Part shown: positions 24,547 to 34,553 of the stretch, in pieces | Layout: the number at the start of each line of letters is the position of its first letter | Numbering within the stretch: position 1 is the first letter of the stretch | Source of the DNA: CAWDMC01 sp963803295 | GTDB taxonomy: Bacteria; Acidobacteriota; Terriglobia; UBA7540 | Direction: 5' to 3' | Length of the DNA stretch: 64,000 bases | NCBI GenBank assembly: GCA_963803295.1 | Contig: CAWDMC010000022.1 | Location: forward strand, 1 to 64,000 | Notes under the pieces: generated by a model | The model's input: only the letters and a program-made list of their open reading frames with translations | Database searches by the model: none | What the model was told of the DNA's origin: nothing | Translations under genes and position numbers: made by a program

Positions 24547-26930
24547 AACTTACCTCCTTTCTCATACCCCGAAGAGACCCAACTGGTCGGACTTTGGGCG
24601 GCAGCCCCGGTCCGGCGCGGGGCCTTGCTCCTACGCACGGCTTCGCCCAGCGAGTTACCAAACATCAGCAGTTGAGTGACTACTTCCGGCATGGGTGTTG
24701 GCGGTGGAACAAGCATTTCCGGCACAGTCTCAGTCTGATGTGCGACTTCGCCGTCACACTCCGAGATCATCCCTGCGCCCACGCCGAGCGCCTCCCCTTG
24801 CTCCTTCCGGAGTGCCGCCCAGACCTGGTCCGCGGTTTCCCCAATGCGTTGCTCGACGACCAACTCTCGCGCCATGGCCATGAGGAGATCGTCGCCCTCC
24901 TCCATGGCTTGCAGACCCTCGCTGGCGGCAAACTTCCCCTCCATCGCCAGCGACACCAGCATCTTTTTTCCCATCAAGCGGAGACAGGTCTCCTGCATCG
25001 TCCCCGCATAGTGGAAGAATTTCACCACCACGTTCCGCCGCTGCCCGATCCGCCACGAGCGCCGGCTGGCCTGCCGCAGGGTGAAGATCGAGTAGCCGGT
25101 CTGGTAAAAGAAGATATCGGGTGCGAAAATCAGATCGAGCCCAAGCGCCACGAGCCTAGGATGGGCAATGAAAACCTCGATGCCTTCGCGCAGTTTCTTC
25201 TCGTACCACGCCTCACGCGCTTCCGGCTTGACCTCCGCTTTCAGCACCGCCACCCGCAGACCTTCCTTCGCCAGGATCTCCGCCAAACGCGCGGTCACGT
25301 CTCTCTTCTGCGTATAGACCGCGTAAATCTGAACTCCGCGGTGGCGGGAAACGCTTTTTTTAACTTCTTCGACCAGGCGGCGTTCCTTGGCGTAGACCAG
25401 GGTTTCGTCAAGGTCGCGTGGCTGAGCGATGCGGAACCGCTCGCGGCGTCCGGTCTCCGGGTTATATTCGTACCCGGTCAGCTCTCCCAATCGGAAAGGG
25501 CGGTCAGGATATAGCAGGAGGGCATTGAGCGCCGTGCTCACCACCGACTGATTGCCCCGATGGGACTGCAGCGCTTCCTTGATTTCCCCTTCCAACTCGG
25601 CGTAGGCCTCTTTGAGGGGCGGGTCCATCTCGACCGCGACAACTTCTTCCTGATAAGGCGGCAATGCGCTCGAAATGTCTTCGAGCGACAGGAACGCCGC
25701 CAGATCCATCAGATAGTGACCGAAGAGCAGCGGCGAGGCCCCGGGCCGGCGCCGCACGCGGTGGGTGGTCCTTCCTTCCGAGCAGGCGTTGTCCGCCGAC
25801 TCGATCACGGTGATCTTTTCCAGCAGTCCGTAGGTCTCGCCAAAGGCCCGCATGCCGCTATCGTCATGTTCGAAACCGCGGGCAATCATCTTGGCCGCAT
25901 CTAGGCGAAAAAGGACCGGAAAAAGTTCGTCGGCATAGCCGCCCAAGAGTGTGCCAGTGAGCACCAGCGTATGCCGGGCACAGGCCGCCAGCGTCCCCAG
26001 GGCGTTCCCCTGCGCGGTGTCCTCGCCCTTCAGTTCGTGGACCTCGTCGGCGACGAAGTAGTCGAAGAAGTCTCTCAGGTAATGACCGATAAACAACGCG
26101 GGTGCGTAGCGGCGCAAGCAGCTTCCATCGGCCTGCCACAACGCGCTATAGAGAGTGTGGCGCTCTTTTGGTCCACCTTCACCATTCCCTCCACCCAGAA
26201 CTTCGCCGCGCTTCGCCTTCTTGAAGTCGGCGGCCAGCAGCCGCTCACCCTCATCCCCCAGGTAAACCGGTTTACCGCTGTCCGGGTTGACGACGCTGCC
26301 CAGGTAGCGGCCGCTCTGGGCGATCCGGTAGGCGTGCCGCCAGCGGTAGGACAGTTTGGCCCGTTCGCGCGAAACGATAAACAGTGCCGGCCCGGGGCAG
26401 ATCTCCCTCCAACGTTAACGGGCAGATTTGCCGTCCTTGGCCAGGCGGAGTTCGGTCAAGGTCGTTCGCAGCCCCTCGCGCACGATCTGCCCATGGCGCA
26501 GCTTTACCTCGCTGATGCCGGCCGGTGTACCAGAACCATTCACATCACGGATACCCTCGATGAAGAACACGCGCACCCGGGGTAGTGTCAGGAAGGCCTC
26601 GCGGGCGACCTTGTTGACCAAATGGGGAGGACACATGTAAAGGGCATTGAAGGCTCCGCTGCTGTGCACCCAAAGGGCCGCCAAAGCGATTAACGTCTTG
26701 CCTGCCCCGCACTCCGCCACGACCGCGGCCGCACGACTCTGCTGCCATTTCTTTGAGACACCCATCACGGCGACTTTCTGGGCGTCAAAAGGCTTGCGCA
26801 GCAATTCATCCAGCAAGGATGAAACCGGATTCTCGACCCTCTGGAGCGGGGGATAGAGGTCCACAATTCGCTGACCCAACTCGACAGCGTACCGCCTCAT
26901 GTACTCAGGGATATCGGCCGGCACCGGCAT
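24495..26930 (-). pseudogene. SNF2-type helicase interrupted by one in-frame stop
   Basis: One reading frame of about 812 codons runs from ATG 26930 to 24495, broken only by TAA at 26415-26417 (KDGKSAR-stop-RWREICPGPALF). The N-terminal part has Walker A in VVAECGAGKTLIALAAL. After the stop come VADEVHELKG (DEAH-like box), LVLTGTLLGGY, and the C-terminal helicase lobe with FYQTGYSIFTLRQASRRSWR. IGQ follows as SNF2 motif VI. The frame between stop and the rest is fully open, so a single substitution or base error explains the break. Confidence 0.82.
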
Positions 26931-27450
26931 GGCGCACACTCCCTTCGAAGAAACGAGTGGTTATAGATAATCAGTGGGAAGTGGCAAGGGAGGGAAGAGC
27001 GGCGATTCGAGTCGAAACTTGATTACACAAGCGTCACGATTCGGCGCAGCACTTGGGCAGGGATCTTTGCGGTTATATTAACGACGGAATGTATATGACA
27101 CAGACTCACTGTTTACGATCGTTCCTTCGCATGCGCAAGGGAAAAAAGCAAATGCGCATATTGGAGGGCGGATCGTCCACGCAGCGAGACCGGCCTTCGG
27201 CGCTCGCCGGCGCCTCCCCTCAAAACCAAGGCGGGCGAGAAGATCAGGCCGATGCAATGTCGGCGGGAGACCGAACGAGGACGGGCCGATGGCGGTATTG
27301 TTCAGCTGACTTTTTGGCACACTTCTGAGGAAAATGAATTCCCGAGGTCGACGAGATCTCGCGATGAATGCTGAGAGGCAATGGCTTCACCTCGCCCCTT
27401 AAGCGCCTACAGAACCCCAGAAGAGATTGGAGCATTGTGCAACCCGCCCT
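26931..27450. other. Intergenic region upstream of the helicase gene
   Basis: There are about 520 bases with no convincing gene on either strand. It should hold the promoter of the helicase-YhaM transcript. I see no repeat or RNA gene. Confidence 0.4.
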
Positions 27451-28661
27451 TTAGTTCGGCCGTCTAGGTGTATCGTACCAATCCAGCCAGGCTTTGGGGG
27501 TTTGGCCAAGATCCTTGCCGACGATCCGTGACAGCGCATCTTCCACTTCCTGCCTGCGTGGGGGTGGGTAACGAAGTGGGCAAGTAGGGGAACCGCCTCG
27601 GGAAACCGGTGGGCGCAGAGCGCCCCGATGACGTCATGAAGTATTATTTCTCTATTTTCCCCTGGACGGTGTTCGGAGTCCTTCCAAATGGGCTCAATCG
27701 TCGGAAGATTGTCCTTCTCCGGCATTTCGCGAAAGGCTCCGAGAGACATCTCGCGGGCCTGGTCGACATTGAATTTCACTGCCCAGAGGGCCAAGTCCCT
27801 GATCAGCGGCAGATCGGAGGGGTCCTTGATGCTCCTGAGGCCATACAAGAGCGATGGGACATCACGGTAGGCGTCCTGGATGTTTTTGAGTACGGAATTC
27901 CAATTTTCCAGCGCCGCGCTTCCATCCAGACCATTCGCGATCAGGAATCCCTCGTAAAGCTCCTGCTGGCTCTTGAGATGGCTGATCATGGTCTGATGCA
28001 GTTTCTCGCTCCCATAATTGCCGGCTTCATAATAGAGTAATGATCGATCGTCGGGAAGCATCGCTTCAAGCTGTTCGGCAAAGTAATCCCCAGCGATAGG
28101 GCCTGTCTTCCGCAGCTCCGGCTTGGTGTGTTCAGCAAAGCTCACTCCATACTGCATGAGGTGGAGGAATGGCCACAGGGCTTCCACGCGCTTTCGAGGG
28201 TCGGGGATACTTACCGCGTCTTCCCACTGCTGCCGCAAGGCTCTGGCTTGCTGGGCCATGTTTCTGAGCTTAAAGACCCTGCTTGGCTCCTGCACCCAGA
28301 AGAAACAATATCCATCTTGGGTCGGTTCCCAACTGTCAGGGTCGTCCTTCTTATGCTGCAGGAAGAGCAAAATTCTGGTGCTGGACGAAACCGGGTCAAT
28401 TAAGTCCGGTCCGCCCTCCTGCTTGGTGAAGAGCTTGAAGCCCGACATAGTGATAGAATCACCGGCCTTATGATCTCCCAGAAACACCTCTTCGATCTCA
28501 TACACGTCCGCCGCTTGTGGTCTGACGATGGCGAGGAGTGTGGCATCGAGAATGCCTTCGCGGGGATTACGTCCCGGAACCAGTCTGCTGAACGCTGTAT
28601 CATTCGAAAGGAGCACAACCAGCAGAGCGCAGACATGCGAGAATTGGCCGACCCTTGACAC
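27451..28661 (-). pseudogene. Exported HEAT-like hypothetical protein, 3' frameshift
   Basis: The frame from GTG 28661 (AGAGGG upstream) has a signal peptide (FSHVCALLVVLLSNDTAF), then a beta-rich region (AIVRPQAADVYEIEEVFLGD) and helical repeats (DPSDLPLIRDLALWAVKFNV, HRFPEAVPLLAHFVTHP). Past the G-run at 27560-27564 the frame turns basic and abnormal. The neighbouring frame continues naturally as EVEDALSRIVGKDLGQTPKA, then WLDWYDTPRRPN and a stop at 27451. One extra base in the homopolymer restores a protein of about 403 aa. The function is unknown. Confidence 0.65.
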
Positions 28662-28901
28662 CTGACCCTCTATTCAAAGTCTCTGCCTGGCGTTCGCGGT
28701 GACCACTGTTCCCATTTCCTTGCTAACTCCATTAGCCATTCACGAATTCATATAACGAGTCCAAGTTAACCGAGACATGCAAAACGGCCTAGTCATCAAG
28801 TACATTCTAGCAAGCAAACCAGTAGCAGCAGCTTGCATGAATTCGTCTCCATCTGAACAGTACGATCATCTTCGAGCCCACTGACCTGCCCTCTGCCGTC
28901 A

Positions 28902-29609
28902 TCAACGAATGTCGACGTTCTCGGCGAGCGCCTCGCCGCTCTCTTCCTTGCCGGGGCGCAGAAAGTTGTTGGCTACATTCCAAGTAATGGGCCCGTTCTG
29001 CTCGGGGAAACGAAACGTGCCTTGCTTCACCGCCCGGCCAATCCACTTGAGCAACGCCTTCTTGCTGGCCCTCACCGCCAATGGCCTGCAACCTATGCCA
29101 ATCAGGGACACGACGGCTTGGCACCGCTCCAACTCCCCCAGCAACCACCCGGCCCACTCCGGCACGACCGGCAGGCCCATCTGCTCCGCCAGTCGCCGGA
29201 CCACAAATGCCGGATCGCTGTCACACAAGATGGTCCGAATGATCTTGGCGTCCACCGGAACCTTCCCTGCGATCTCGGCTGAGACTATGACCAGGTGCCG
29301 CACCGGGCGCTTTCGCCCGGCCGTGCTCACCGTCCCGCGAAAGCACTGCGCCCCTTCCCCGAAGGTCACCTTCATCGGCTGAAGATCAGGTCCAGACACC
29401 GTGAAGAAGGCGTTTTCAACCACGCCTGCCCAGACCGCGCCGACGTCCTGATCTCCGCCCAGAATCGACGCGAGATGCGCCTTCCCGGTGCGGCCATTCT
29501 CGTCCGCTTCGCCAATGAACCGGTCCATCGCTAAGTGCACCTCGGTCGTCGTGTCTCGCATCTGCCGGGTGAATTCCAGCCGTCCAAAACGCGCGTGGGC
29601 ATTTTTCAT
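28902..29609 (-). CDS. hypothetical protein, 235 aa (element-associated)
   Basis: A soluble protein: HARFGRLEFTRQMRDTTTEV at the N-terminus, a central IVSAEIAGKVPVDAKIIRTI, and a C-terminal WIGRAVKQGTFRFPEQNGPI. I do not recognise a named domain. ATG 29609 has GAGGTG upstream. It lies between the DUF6094 gene and the helicase in the same direction, a neighbourhood expected for PRTRC-bearing mobile regions, so a role in element maintenance is plausible but not shown. Confidence 0.6.
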   Translation of the reverse strand: MKNAHARFGRLEFTRQMRDTTTEVHLAMDRFIGEADENGRTGKAHLASILGGDQDVGAVWAGVVENAFFTVSGPDLQPMKVTFGEGAQCFRGTVSTAGRKRPVRHLVIVSAEIAGKVPVDAKIIRTILCDSDPAFVVRRLAEQMGLPVVPEWAGWLLGELERCQAVVSLIGIGCRPLAVRASKKALLKWIGRAVKQGTFRFPEQNGPITWNVANNFLRPGKEESGEALAENVDIR

Positions 29610-29802
29610 TACCAATTCACCTCATCAAAGTTGTGGAGCCGCCAGGAGCGGAGGTCTCGGGCAGGGGAGATGGAAGGGGCGCAGGATGCAAGGGGAAGGT
29701 CCCGCATGGAAAAATGGCGTCTCCGATAGCCGCTGCCGCCGTTCCGTGGCTCCCCACGCCACCCGACCGGACAGCCGTTCGTGCCGGCTGCGCCTCGGTA
29801 CG

Positions 29803-30834
29803 TCACTTCAAAATGGCGGTCTCGCCGGTGACCAGCACTAAGGCCAGTTCGTGCGCAAACCGCTCCCGCTCGTGGATAGTCACCGTGCCCTCTTCGTCGG
29901 TTTCTTCGAACCTGTCGATTTCCTTGCGTAGTTGCCACGCCGAAATATGCCGATCATTTCCGGAACCAAAGATTCCATCCAAACCACCGCCCACGGCCAG
30001 GAGCCCAATCGCTCCGCCCTTCAGCGAGATCAGCGGCCTCCCCGAAATCTCCGAAGACTTGGGGAAGAGCAGCCGCCCCGCTTGCCGGTAAGCCGCCGAA
30101 TCCGGCAGTAGATCTTCGATCTCATCTAGCGGTAAGCCGCGATGGACCAGTTGCACCGGGCCGCCTTCGGGCACCATATAGACGGCATCCGGTTGCGCAG
30201 AAAGCACCGGCAGTTGCATGGGATTGCGCGCCTGGCTCGCGTATTGCAACCGAGCGCGGGTGATGTCCTCATCCCGCAGCCGCTCGCGTTCCCGCCGGCT
30301 GCGACGCACCGCCAGCACCACAACCTGCTTGTAGCGCACGCACAGCGGTTCACTCAATCGGTAGATGCACGCATCGCGAAATTGCGCTGCCAACACCGCA
30401 CTGCACTCGCGCAGCCGCTCGCCCGGAATCACCAGCAACAGCACTCCGCCGGGCTTCAGCCAGCGGTAGGTATGGTTCAAAAAGATCTGCTCCATGCGCT
30501 GGTTCCGGTCCTGGCCCAATTCGGCGTCGTAGGGGCAGTTTTCATATAGCAAGCTGATGGTCTCTGCCGGACAATGGGTTTCGAGCGCATTACCCTGGAC
30601 AACCTTCTCGATTCGTACCCGCGCTTGCTCCGCCCGATAACTGTCGAGCTCGATCCCGTAGCGAAGCACGGAGGCACTGCTGGTCAAGGCGGCGAAGGCC
30701 ACCCCATCGCCCACGCACGGATCAATGGCCGCGCAGCATCCGCCTGGTGGGAACTGAAGACAGCGACGGATTCGCTCCGTCTCGGCTAGAGGCAAGGGGT
30801 AGAACGCCATACGGAGCCTGCCCGCCAAGCGCAT
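29803..30834 (-). CDS. DUF6094 methyltransferase-like protein
   Basis: A 343-aa protein with a Rossmann methyltransferase core: AIDPCVGDGVAFAAL (motif I, SAM binding), YGIELDSYRAEQARVRI, an ENCPYD segment in the position of the NPPY motif of N6-adenine methyltransferases, and LKPGGVLLLVIP. The C-terminal half follows the DUF6094 pattern (NPMQLPVLSAQPDAVYMVPE). The NPPY-like motif is altered to NCPY, so catalytic activity is uncertain. ATG 30834 has AAGGAG seven bases upstream. Confidence 0.78.
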   Translation of the reverse strand: MRLAGRLRMAFYPLPLAETERIRRCLQFPPGGCCAAIDPCVGDGVAFAALTSSASVLRYGIELDSYRAEQARVRIEKVVQGNALETHCPAETISLLYENCPYDAELGQDRNQRMEQIFLNHTYRWLKPGGVLLLVIPGERLRECSAVLAAQFRDACIYRLSEPLCVRYKQVVVLAVRRSRRERERLRDEDITRARLQYASQARNPMQLPVLSAQPDAVYMVPEGGPVQLVHRGLPLDEIEDLLPDSAAYRQAGRLLFPKSSEISGRPLISLKGGAIGLLAVGGGLDGIFGSGNDRHISAWQLRKEIDRFEETDEEGTVTIHERERFAHELALVLVTGETAILK

Positions 30835-31023
30835 AAATTACTCCTTCGCTTACCCTCACGATGTGTGTGTGGTGATGATTGCCCTTTTGCACCGTACGAT
30901 GGCCGGCGCAGCGCATCGCGAAGCTGTTAGACTTTGTCTATGCCCAAAGATTGGAAAACCAAGCTCATGTTGCCCATCGGCCTAAAGCCCGCATAAATCA
31001 AATTTAGTTGAGGAGGACTTACA

Positions 31024-32133
31024 GTGCGCGTCCGCCTTTTTGTCTTTGTCACCATCGTGCAATCGATTCTGTTCCTGACGCACTGGTTTCTCTATGCCAC
31101 GTGGAAGAATTTCTGGGGAATGCCTGATCCGCCTGGGATCTCGAAGCTCCAGGTAACCCTGGCCTTGCTGTCGGTTAGCTTTGTCGCCGCGTCCCTGCTC
31201 GCCTTTCGCTCTTTCCACCTGTTGGTGCGGTTGTTCTACACCATCGCCGCCGTCTGGCTGGGAATCTTGAGTTTCTGCTTCTTGGCAGCCTGTTCGTGCT
31301 GGATTGTCTATGCCCTGCTCAGGCTCGCTGGACTCCCCTGGGATCGGCGCGTCCTTGCCGCTGTTCTCTTTAGCCTTGCAATCCTGGCCAGCCTATACGG
31401 CCTTGTCAATGCCAGCCAGATCGGGATCAAACGCGTCACGATCCAGTTATCGAATCTGCCCGAGCCGTGGCGCGGCCGCGTGGCGGCATTGGTGAGCGAC
31501 CTCCATCTCGGGCACGTCCGAAACTACCGTTTCGTTCTCCGCGTTGTCACGATGCTCAATCGACTGCGCCCGCATGCCGTCTTCATCGCTGGCGACCTGT
31601 TCGATGGCACTCCCGCGGACCTCGACCGGCTCACCAAACCCTGGGAAGCGCTTCCGGTTCCCTTGGGCACGTACTTTGTAACCGGAAATCATGAGGAATT
31701 CTCCGACCCTACAAAATATCTCGACGCCCTGCGGCGCTCCGGCGTGCGCGTCCTGGACAACGAGAAGCTGATCCTGGATGGCCTGCAGATCGTCGGCGTG
31801 AACCACGCTGACTTGACCGAGCCGCAGCATTTCCGGTCGATCCTGCGGGAGGCTGCCTTGGACCGTGACCGTGCCAGCATCCTGCTGACCCATGCGTCAG
31901 CCCGCATGTCGATCGCGGAGGAAGAAGGCATTTCGCTACAGGTTTGCGGCCATACCCACGGGGGTCAGTTCTTTCCTTTCACTTGGGTCGCCTCTCGCAT
32001 CTATGGCAAGTACAGCTACGGCCTCAGACGACGGGGTACGCTGCTGACCTACACATCAAGCGGTGCCGGAACTTGGGGTCCTCCCCTGCGCGTAGGGACG
32101 CGGCCGGAGATCGTTCTGATCCAATTCGAATAG
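31024..32133 (+). CDS. Membrane-anchored metallophosphoesterase (YkuE-like)
   Basis: A 369-aa protein with four predicted transmembrane helices in the first 140 residues (for example FVFVTIVQSILFLTHWFLYA and LAAVLFSLAILASLYGLV). A calcineurin-like phosphoesterase domain follows: LVSDLHLGHVRN (DxH), FIAGDLFDG (GDxxD), TYFVTGNHEEF (GNHE), ILLTHA, and VCGHTHGGQFF (GHTHGG). All metal ligands are present. GTG 31024 has AGGAGG upstream. It is divergent from the DUF6094 gene. Confidence 0.9.
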   Translation: MRVRLFVFVTIVQSILFLTHWFLYATWKNFWGMPDPPGISKLQVTLALLSVSFVAASLLAFRSFHLLVRLFYTIAAVWLGILSFCFLAACSCWIVYALLRLAGLPWDRRVLAAVLFSLAILASLYGLVNASQIGIKRVTIQLSNLPEPWRGRVAALVSDLHLGHVRNYRFVLRVVTMLNRLRPHAVFIAGDLFDGTPADLDRLTKPWEALPVPLGTYFVTGNHEEFSDPTKYLDALRRSGVRVLDNEKLILDGLQIVGVNHADLTEPQHFRSILREAALDRDRASILLTHASARMSIAEEEGISLQVCGHTHGGQFFPFTWVASRIYGKYSYGLRRRGTLLTYTSSGAGTWGPPLRVGTRPEIVLIQFE

Positions 32134-32238
32134 TCAAGAGACTCCGGCCCAAGAAGCAGCCGCTCCGGTTTCATCCCTGGTTAGGGCCACGGCGGAGCCG
32201 TGATTTTACATTCGCCTTTTATTCGCCTACGCCTTACA

Positions 32239-32556
32239 ATGTCGCCGATGGAGAAAAAACTGCACGTTCTGGTCTGCCAACTGTTCGGCCATCGCAGCTA
32301 TCCCGACTTCGACCAAAAGCTGCGCGAGCTGCAAGCCGTCCCACTGATGCATTCCATCTGGGCTGTGCGCACCGCCATGACGGCTCCGGAGCTTAAGGAA
32401 GTCTTGCGCCGGATCCTCGACGATGGCGACAGGATCCTCGTGGTGGAAGTTGCCGGAACCTGGGCCAGCCGAAGGGCCCTGCACAACCTGGGAGAGATGA
32501 TTCCCCCACGGGGCGGTCCGGCTCTGGCTCTGTGGAAGCAGCGCTGGGGCGAGTAA
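32239..32556 (+). CDS. Cas2/SinR-like ferredoxin-fold small protein, 105 aa
   Basis: The predicted pattern is beta-alpha-beta-beta-alpha-beta: LHVLVCQLFGHRSYPDFDQK, then HSIWAVRTAMTAPELKEVLR and RILVVEVAGTWASRRALHNL. This resembles the stand-alone Cas2-like SinR family, where DSVWLV and FVVEL segments occupy the same places. There is no cas1 and no CRISPR repeat in the window, so a CRISPR role is unlikely. ATG 32239 or 32248 are both possible. Confidence 0.55.
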   Translation: MSPMEKKLHVLVCQLFGHRSYPDFDQKLRELQAVPLMHSIWAVRTAMTAPELKEVLRRILDDGDRILVVEVAGTWASRRALHNLGEMIPPRGGPALALWKQRWGE

Positions 32557-32684
32557 GACCCAGGGGAGAATCCGGCACTCTCGCTCTTTCCCCAGCTCAA
32601 GATTTTTTTGCGACCCTTAAGAGTATTTCAGGCCATTGAACTATGTTACTGCTGGTCAGTCACTTAGCGGCTTGAAAGGGTCAT

Positions 32685-34283
32685 TTGACGACTTTGCCCA
32701 AGCTGGCTATGCTGCACCCAGTCATGGAAACTGGTGTCCAACCCGCGCCGGTACCCGCGAAGGCCATTCGCCACGGCGTGGTCTCGGAGCTCAAACCCGA
32801 GGGCGACAAGACGGCCTGCCGGTTCAAAGACGGCGGCTCTGTCCTTATCTCCAATTTCCTCGCCTCCCACATCCGGCCCGGGGACGAAATCGACTTCCCC
32901 GTATCCCTCGACGCTGCCGGCGCCGGAACCGAACTTTACATCCACAAGACCTCGCCCGCCAGCCGGCGACAAGACGTCTACCAGGCTCCGATCGGCTATG
33001 CCGCCCAGCCCAAGGCCGATAAGCGCGACCGGCTCTACGTGCGGGCGGAAGTTCTCCGGGGACAGCTTGGCATTTCCTCCGTCCACCTGCCGTGCGAGGT
33101 TCTCCGCGACTACTTCTACGTCACGAACCGTCACCAGCCCTGGGAGCGGCAAACTACCCTTTACAACACGGTCCGCATCGCTCCGCTTGCTTCCCTGGCC
33201 GAGTTGCGGCTGGCCTTCAGACTGCGGCAGCTGGAACTCCAGGCCGCAGGTGCTCCCAGAGGCGAACACGCCACTTTGGAACGGGCCTTCAACCTCCTGG
33301 CGCGGCCGGAACTGCGGGCCTGCTATGACGCCTTATTGTCCGATGCGTCCGCACCGGTGCTATTCCCCTATGGCGGGTTTGGATCACTCCTGGTGGCTGG
33401 GGACCGGTCCAGGGATGGCCAGACGCTCTTCGCCACGCGGATACTGTCTTTCCTGCCCGAGCGCCGGCACCGCCGCTTGTGGGCGCCGCTCCGCAAGTTC
33501 GACTTCTCGAGCGACCGGGCGAGCTATCGCGATGTCCGGCGCAAACTTGAGGTTCTGCTCGATCAATCGGCGATGCCCCTGTTTTGGGACGCGACCTGGA
33601 ACCAGTGGAAACATCTGCTGGGCGCCAAGGTCGAGATCGAGGCAGACTTCGTCCAGAGCGGCAAGTATCGTCACCGGCAAGGAGAGTGGGCGCTCGTCCA
33701 ATGGGAAACGGCCTTACCCAGCCGGATCGCAGTGACGCTTCCCGCGGATATCACCGGGCAGATTGAAACGGCGCGAAGGACTTTCCATCGCTTCGGCGAG
33801 TTTTCCGCCGCGCTCGATCAGATACGGGTTCGTATTGAACGCCAGCCGACCGAGAGAGAAGAACTGCGAAGGCTGTGTTGGGACCTCGGGCTTCCGGGCG
33901 ACTTCGACGTCGCTCAAATCAACTGGGTACCCGGCTATGACGACTTCTTCTACCGCCAGTTGTGCCAGAGGGCGCGGCGGCTCTACCTCTTCCAGGCGGA
34001 GTACATCTTTGAACTGGAAAGAGGTCTCGCGGTTGAGAGACCCCAGGTCGGACACGCCACTTACCTGTTTTCGAAGCCGGCCAACATGGATGCGTTCCTA
34101 GCCCTCTACACCCGGACGACCAAAGAGGAGATTCGCCACAACCGCGCCAACGCGGCGGAGAAGCTGGGGTTCCTGGGGCGCATCGTTCACGGCTCCAGCC
34201 GTCGGCTCTGGTTGCGCGAGATCAAGACCAAGCTGGGGGAGACCAATGACTATGTAGAGGCGCTGGCATCTGAGGATAGTTAA
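32685..34283 (+). CDS. 532-aa protein with J-domain-like segment
   Basis: The N-terminal part has a small beta-barrel-like region (GVVSELKPEGDKTACRFKDG, FPVSLDAAGAGTELYIH). The middle reads like a degenerate J-domain helix set (LASLAELRLAFRLRQLELQA, then LERAFNLLARPELRACYDAL) without the HPD tripeptide. The long C-terminal part is rich in Trp/Tyr/Arg (WVPGYDDFFYRQLCQRARRL). TTG 32685 has AAAGGG upstream; ATG 32709 is an alternative. No catalytic motif is recognised. Confidence 0.7.
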   Translation: MTTLPKLAMLHPVMETGVQPAPVPAKAIRHGVVSELKPEGDKTACRFKDGGSVLISNFLASHIRPGDEIDFPVSLDAAGAGTELYIHKTSPASRRQDVYQAPIGYAAQPKADKRDRLYVRAEVLRGQLGISSVHLPCEVLRDYFYVTNRHQPWERQTTLYNTVRIAPLASLAELRLAFRLRQLELQAAGAPRGEHATLERAFNLLARPELRACYDALLSDASAPVLFPYGGFGSLLVAGDRSRDGQTLFATRILSFLPERRHRRLWAPLRKFDFSSDRASYRDVRRKLEVLLDQSAMPLFWDATWNQWKHLLGAKVEIEADFVQSGKYRHRQGEWALVQWETALPSRIAVTLPADITGQIETARRTFHRFGEFSAALDQIRVRIERQPTEREELRRLCWDLGLPGDFDVAQINWVPGYDDFFYRQLCQRARRLYLFQAEYIFELERGLAVERPQVGHATYLFSKPANMDAFLALYTRTTKEEIRHNRANAAEKLGFLGRIVHGSSRRLWLREIKTKLGETNDYVEALASEDS

Positions 34284-34288
34284 CTAAG

Positions 34289-34546
34289 ATGGAAGAATCA
34301 GGGAACACGAAAGCTGAAATCATTGCGCTTCTTGAGAGGCGGTCGGAGGAGAGCCTCGAGAAGATCCGCCAGTTCATTCTGGACGAGGATGAAAGGGATT
34401 ACATCGAGTTTTTGTACCCCGTGTCACCGGAATCCGCCGAGGAGATTGAGGAATTAGCGGCTGAAGCGCGTACGATCCTTGAGAATCTCCGAGAGATCAA
34501 TGCAACCCTCTGTGACCTCGACCAAGGCAAGAGCAGAATCCAGTAG
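34289..34546 (+). CDS. Acidic helical protein, 85 aa
   Basis: It starts five bases after the stop of the 532-aa gene, so the pair is an operon. It is strongly acidic and helical (IIALLERRSEESLEKIRQFI, then SAEEIEELAAEARTILENLR), probably a coiled-coil partner. No family is recognised. It ends seven bases before the end of the convergent ThiF gene. Confidence 0.6.
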   Translation: MEESGNTKAEIIALLERRSEESLEKIRQFILDEDERDYIEFLYPVSPESAEEIEELAAEARTILENLREINATLCDLDQGKSRIQ

Positions 34547-34553
34547 CCGCCGC

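Noticed and set aside
32239..32556. CRISPR adaptation protein Cas2
   Set aside because: There is no cas1, no other cas gene and no repeat array in the window; only the fold pattern is similar.
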